DNA from: Tamarix chinensis
Taxonomy: Eukaryota; Streptophyta; Magnoliopsida; Caryophyllales; Tamaricaceae
NCBI GenBank assembly: GCA_030549775.1
Contig: CM060177.1
Coordinates: 55,182,638 to 55,246,637, forward strand
Direction of reading: 5' to 3'
DNA: 64,000 bases
Made by a program: the position numbers and the translations under genes. The notes beneath the pieces are model-generated. The model was not told the origin of the DNA. It saw only the letters and a program-made list of their open reading frames with translations, and searched no databases. This document shows, in pieces, positions 59,751 to 64,000 of the stretch; the stretch's first letter is position 1, and each line of letters starts with the position of its first letter.

Positions 59751-60170
59751 TACTTGGAGTTGGTTTACCATGAGGATAAAGCTAACATTATATTTGATGC
59801 AATAAGTAAAATTATGCCGCATTCCTTAATCATGATGGTGGTAGTAGATTGAATTGTTCAAGATCTACCCAAGATGGAGATTGAGTTAGATTTGCATAAA
59901 GGATAAGAGTTAAGGTTGTGTGGTTTAACAATCATACCAATTATTTTTGAAGATATATGAATAATTGTGTTAAGGGATATGAATCTTGAGAGAATTAGTA
60001 GAGTTATATCAAAATTTATAGGTAAAAGGGTTTATATTTTTATTGTGGTAGCATCAGTTTCCATACGTAACTTTTTAACTTGTAGTGATCTTAAAATTAG
60101 GCTTATAGAATAAGGTCATTATATGTATTAGTCCATTATCCTTGGAGGAGATAATTTGCACAATGATTGG
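59751..60170 (+). pseudogene. Gypsy pol fragment: end of RNase H to integrase zinc finger
   Basis: The + strand reads LELVYHEDKANIIFDAISK (the YHPGKANVVADALSR block), then MEIELDLHKG, ELRLCGLTIIPIIFEDI, LERISRVISKFIGKR and GGDNLHNDW (HPGG-TKMYRDL, start of the H2C2 finger). It is flanked by LTR E on the left and LTR H2 on the right, both apparently inserted into it. The element it came from is otherwise not in the window. Confidence 0.75.
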
Positions 60171-61044
60171 TGTAATACCCCGTATTTTTAAAATCCAAAT
60201 TATTAAGTTTAATTATTTGATTAACGTAATTTGATGCAAATATTTAATTATTTTAATTTTGATTCATTTTATGAATTTATCGACGATTTCGAATTCATAT
60301 TTGAATTTAATTAATCGTTGTCGTTGCGAACCATTCTAGATAAATTCATTAACGACAATGATTTTATTATATTCTTATGAGTTCGAGTCTCGGTTAAAAA
60401 TATATATTCCCGTTCTTTCTCATATTTTAATTTGTAATATTTTAAATTCTTTTTCGATTATAACTTCGTCGTGTGATTACGGCTTTGTTTTGAAGTTATA
60501 TTTCGTTAACGAAATATATTATTTAAGTTATAGAATTTCTGTTTAAATAGTTAAATTTATTTTAATGATTTTACCTGTAGAAAATATTTACGACTTTAAA
60601 TTTATTCGATTCTAGAAATCGTTAATATTTTTGGGAAGTTTAAATTAAAAATATTTTCGGAACTTATTTAATAATTTCTTTTTGAAATTAATTTTCTTCT
60701 GTTTTACGCTTTTCAGTTTACGGAAAAAAAACCCGATTTCAGAAGTTATTAAAATTAGTCTCGGTTTATTAGAATTTGACTTAAATATTTTATTATATGT
60801 TTTTTAATATTATTTCGGGGTCTTATGATGTATTTCCGTAAATAATATAAATTTTTATGTTCATTAGTAAATTATTCCGAAAATGTTTATGAAATTCTTT
60901 ATATAGCCTTTTTATTTATTTTAAGTGTTCTGATCGTTTCGAAAATAATTTTCGTTTAATAAATTTTAGATAAAGTCTTCCGATAATAATTTTTAAATAT
61001 TTGGTCTTTTATTTTACATGTGATTTCAAAAAAAAAAAAAAAAG

Positions 61045-61400
61045 AAGCCCAAACCCGTCGGGACCCCCCGACCCCCCTTCTCTCTTTTCCTTATCTTTCC
61101 CAGTCCCGGCTCCCTTCTCCCTGGCCCTGCGCCTTGCCCCTGTCCCGAAGCCCTAGCCACCTCTCTTCTTCTCCCTAGCTCCTCCCTCTTCCTTCGCTGG
61201 CCACGGCCGACCACCGCTGGCGACGCCGCACAGCAGCCACAACAGCAGCAGCCGCAACAGCGACCGAAACGGCCACGCCCAGCAGCAGCAACCGCGCAGG
61301 CTGTGCCGCCACCGTCCGGCTCCGGCGAGCCTCGCTGACCACCGACGATCCGTCTCCGTCCTCCGACGAAGCTTCTCCGGCCTTCCCTTGTCCCGATTCA
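61045..61400 (+). other. GC-rich leader of LTR H2
   Basis: CT-rich, then CAGCAG/CCGCAAC-rich island after an A-run at 61028-61043; counterpart of 7084-7442. Arg/Gly-rich minus-strand open frames here are compositional. Confidence 0.6.
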
Positions 61401-61409
61401 TTAATTTTC

Positions 61410-62830
61410 GTTGGGTATAATTTTCTGAAAAACCCTAATTTAGATTTGATTAATTGAATGTGAATTAGCTTATAAAAAGCTAAATTGATTGTTTGATTGT
61501 GTATATATGTGCTGTAAGAATGATTTGGATAGGTTAATTGTATTGTTATATTGAGATTTCGGAAAAATTGGATTTTTGGCCGGGTTATGCCCAAATTTTT
61601 CGGATTCGCTCGTGTTTGCGGTTTTGGATAAATTAATTATACAATATGTTTTAAAATGTACCCAATTTCATTTTGGAACCATCAATTTGAGAAATTTATG
61701 CAGGTTTTATCGGAATTTGATTCCTAGGTCAAATTTTGGGTGTAATGAAATTGGATCGTATAATTGAGCCGTTTCGCTCAATTGATTTTATAATATCGTT
61801 TAAAATGTATTTAATTTTATATCGGAAGTGTTGATTTGGGAAAATTGTGAGTAATTGATCAAAATTGGATTTTTAGGTCAAAACTCCCGCGGGTTTAAAT
61901 TGGATTGTGTAATCGGGTTATTCTATTCAATTGACTATATAAATTGCATTAGAATATATTTAATTACATTTCCGAACCGTCAATTTATATGTTTTGGTAA
62001 GAATTGATTGGAATTGCGTTCCGGGCCCAAAAACCCTAACTGTGCTAAATTAGGTATTTCTTCTATTGGTTTTGATCAATTGATTATTTGATATGTTATA
62101 AAATGTGTTTAATTGCATTTCTAAACATTCAATTTGATTAAATTTATATAATTTTACCGAATTGCATCTTCGGGCCTAAAACCCTAGATTCTAAGTGAGA
62201 TTAAGAGATTGGTTATTTGTATAGTTGTTTTGCTAAAATTAAATTTATAAAAGTAGTTGAAATGAGCCTAATTGTATTATAATACCTTTAATTAGAATTA
62301 ATCGATTTGAATTACCTGCGTTTATGTCGTGGACTTTAAAACCCTAATTTTGAAAATTGATCATCTGGAATTGATTTATCAGAAGATCGTTTGTTGAATT
62401 TGATTGTCTAGATTTGTCTAAATTAGTTTAATTGTGTTTTAAAACTATCAATTAGAGGTAATCAAAGTGATTTGGCCGATTTGTGGTTTAAGTATTAAAA
62501 ACCCTAATTTTCTAGGATGATTTTATAAAATTGATTTTGCTATGTGTATTTTATCTAATCGAATTCTATCTTTGGGTTTTAAATCATTTAAATTCGGTTT
62601 TAACCTAATCGGTTTGGATTTGGTTCTATGTAAATGGTTAGGTTACCTAATTAGTTGTAAAACCTAATAAATAAGTTATTTTCGATAAATTAACTTATGA
62701 TCGATTATTCTTTCTCGGGCTTTCCAAATTAAGTTGAAATGTCCCAAGTGATAATTGTATTAATCCGTTTTGATTTAGTTTTAACCTTAAATTTTAATAG
62801 AGCTATGCTTTTAAGTTTTAATTTTTGACA
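61410..62830 (+). repeat. About 150-bp degenerate tandem array with telo-boxes (LTR H2)
   Basis: AAACCCTAA at 61430, 62031, 62338 and 62498, AAACCCTAG at 62178, and decayed forms near 61586, 61728, 61880 and 62659. Order, spacing and which units are decayed match LTR H, so the array predates the split of the two copies. Confidence 0.75.
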
Positions 62831-64000
62831 CGTTTTCTAAGAAAGATCGTTTGTGTCGTTTGTGTTTATTTAATTAGAATACGTGGATTATTGATTGATA
62901 GGATAATTTCTAATTTAGTTTTCAATTTCTATCGGATCTAGGAAAGCTTTCTCGTGGATCCACGAGCTAGTGATCTCTCTCCCTTTTATCTCGCTAAGCT
63001 AGCTTCGGATCCAGGTAAGTGCTCTACTTACCTCTACTTATGGGTATTTCGTAAGGATGTGGCTAAGGTCCCTATGTGTTATGTGACTTGCATGCCTTAG
63101 ATGTTTTGTATATATACCATGTCCGGTTGTGTACCGCATAGTTGTCCTTAATGTGTTTTATGCGTAGCGCAACTTCGAGTTAAGGTATGTGGTATGTGTT
63201 TTCTTACAACATGAATGTGATGTCCATATGTGGTAATTATGATGTGCTGTGATATGATGTAACCCTCTAGGACATGCATGCTAGGACGATTATTATTATT
63301 ATTATTATTATTATGACATGGAGATAAAAGGGCAAAAAGAAATATTTGGGAAGTGAGTTGCTAAAAGGGAGTATAAGGGACCCGATTAGGGTTTTGGGAA
63401 GAATTAGTAACATGGAAAAGGCGGAAGTAAACATGATTAACGGTGAGTGAGGTGCGGGTTGAGAGTGAGAGTTTATGTTATGAGGAATGATTATGGGTGT
63501 TTTGGGAGAGAAGAAATATTGGGTGAAAAGGAGAGCTTACTTGTGGAAAAAGAAAGGTACTAGGGTTGAAGTGGCCAACTAGGATTTTAGAGTCACAGGT
63601 GGAATCGATGGGTAGAGCGATATGATTTGGGATTGGAACTAAATGAGACGAGGTGTTGAGGATAAATAAATTAATGGTAGTGAAATAAGAGGAAGTTGGG
63701 CCACATAGGTCCTATTAGGGTTTCAAGGGAAACCCTCGAGGCTAATGACGGGTGGAGTCTGATGTCACGAGGTGTTGGGCCTTCACCCACACCCTTAAGG
63801 GTTAGTTTTTATTATGTGTGAGTATAGAGAGAAATTGATATCACGGTGTGATAAGGGATGCACGAGTTCCAAGATATGGGACGGGCCCTCCTGGGAGGAT
63901 AAGTGTAGATATAGTTAGCCATGCATGTCAAGGGTAAAACACTTCCGAATAAGATACGTTAAGATACTAATCACTTAAAGAGGAAGATGCTGAGCCGGGC

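Larger units (their letters stand above)
60171..64000 (+). mobile_element. LTR H2, second copy of LTR H, runs off the window
   Basis: Starts TGTAATACCCCGTATTTTTAA and stays collinear with 6275-9410. It has the same GC-rich leader, telo-box array, GATCTCTCTC and TATCTCGCTAAGCTAGCTTC blocks, and the header before the first module at the window end. It retains about 0.65 kb (63285-63925) that H lacks, including an ATT run at 63290-63312. Preceding bases ATTGG could be the target duplication; the other copy would be beyond 64000. Confidence 0.8.

Noticed and set aside
6275..64000. H and H2 as the two LTRs of one giant element
   Set aside because: H has its own perfect 5-bp duplication on both sides and H2 has no PBS beside it, so they are separate insertions.

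Overview
This window looks like heterochromatic, repeat-filled nuclear DNA from a flowering plant with a large, AT-rich genome. I found no host protein gene, rRNA, tRNA or CRISPR array. Almost everything that can be assigned is retrotransposon: decayed Ty3/gypsy elements of two kinds (Athila-like, and chromovirus/other gypsy with unusually long LTRs of about 3-4.4 kb), one plant L1-type LINE, and several solo LTRs. All reading frames are broken. The open frames in the microsatellite and CT-rich stretches are low-complexity artefacts.

Layout. 1-5333: nested long LTRs (A inside B) with 50-bp, 27-bp and 45-bp tandem arrays and a long ATT microsatellite. 5334-6274: part of a C-family LTR that belongs to Gy2. 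6275-10684: solo LTR H (4.41 kb) with a perfect 5-bp target duplication (ATAAT), inserted at the 3' end of minus-strand gypsy Gy2 (integrase 10.7-12.3 kb). 12.3-17.9 kb: two more C-family LTRs. 18.7-20.97 kb and 36.2-38.4 kb: the two halves of Athila2, split by the minus-strand gypsy Gy1 (20969 to about 36239). Gy1 itself contains a 5.08-kb LINE (23865-28940, 14-bp target duplication) in its reverse transcriptase and a 3.47-kb solo LTR (30709-34179) in its gag. 38.4-41.5 kb: LTR G. 41.5-52.2 kb: Athila1 on the + strand, with solo LTR F (46623-50185) exactly between reverse transcriptase and RNase H. 52.2-54.3 kb: truncated LTR D. 54.3-59.75 kb: minus-strand chromovirus-like Gy3 with 5' LTR, PBS, gag, protease and a partial reverse transcriptase. 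59.75-60.17 kb: + strand gypsy fragment. 60171-64000: LTR H2, a second copy of H that runs off the window.

The most interesting material lies in the LTRs. H and H2 share an array of about ten units of roughly 150 bp, each carrying an intact or decayed telo-box (AAACCCTAA), downstream of a GC-rich leader. LTRs of otherwise dissimilar sequence (A, B, H, the LTR in Gy1 gag) end in two consecutive stem-loops whose arms differ in sequence but stay complementary. LTRs A, H, G and E carry about six spaced copies of a module ending in ATAATAGTGG. C-family LTRs carry two clusters of an ACTAGTCGATTGGTTTG-like motif at matching positions. These look like conserved regulatory or RNA-structural architecture under fast sequence turnover. 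That is inference from reading by eye; alignments and folding would test it.
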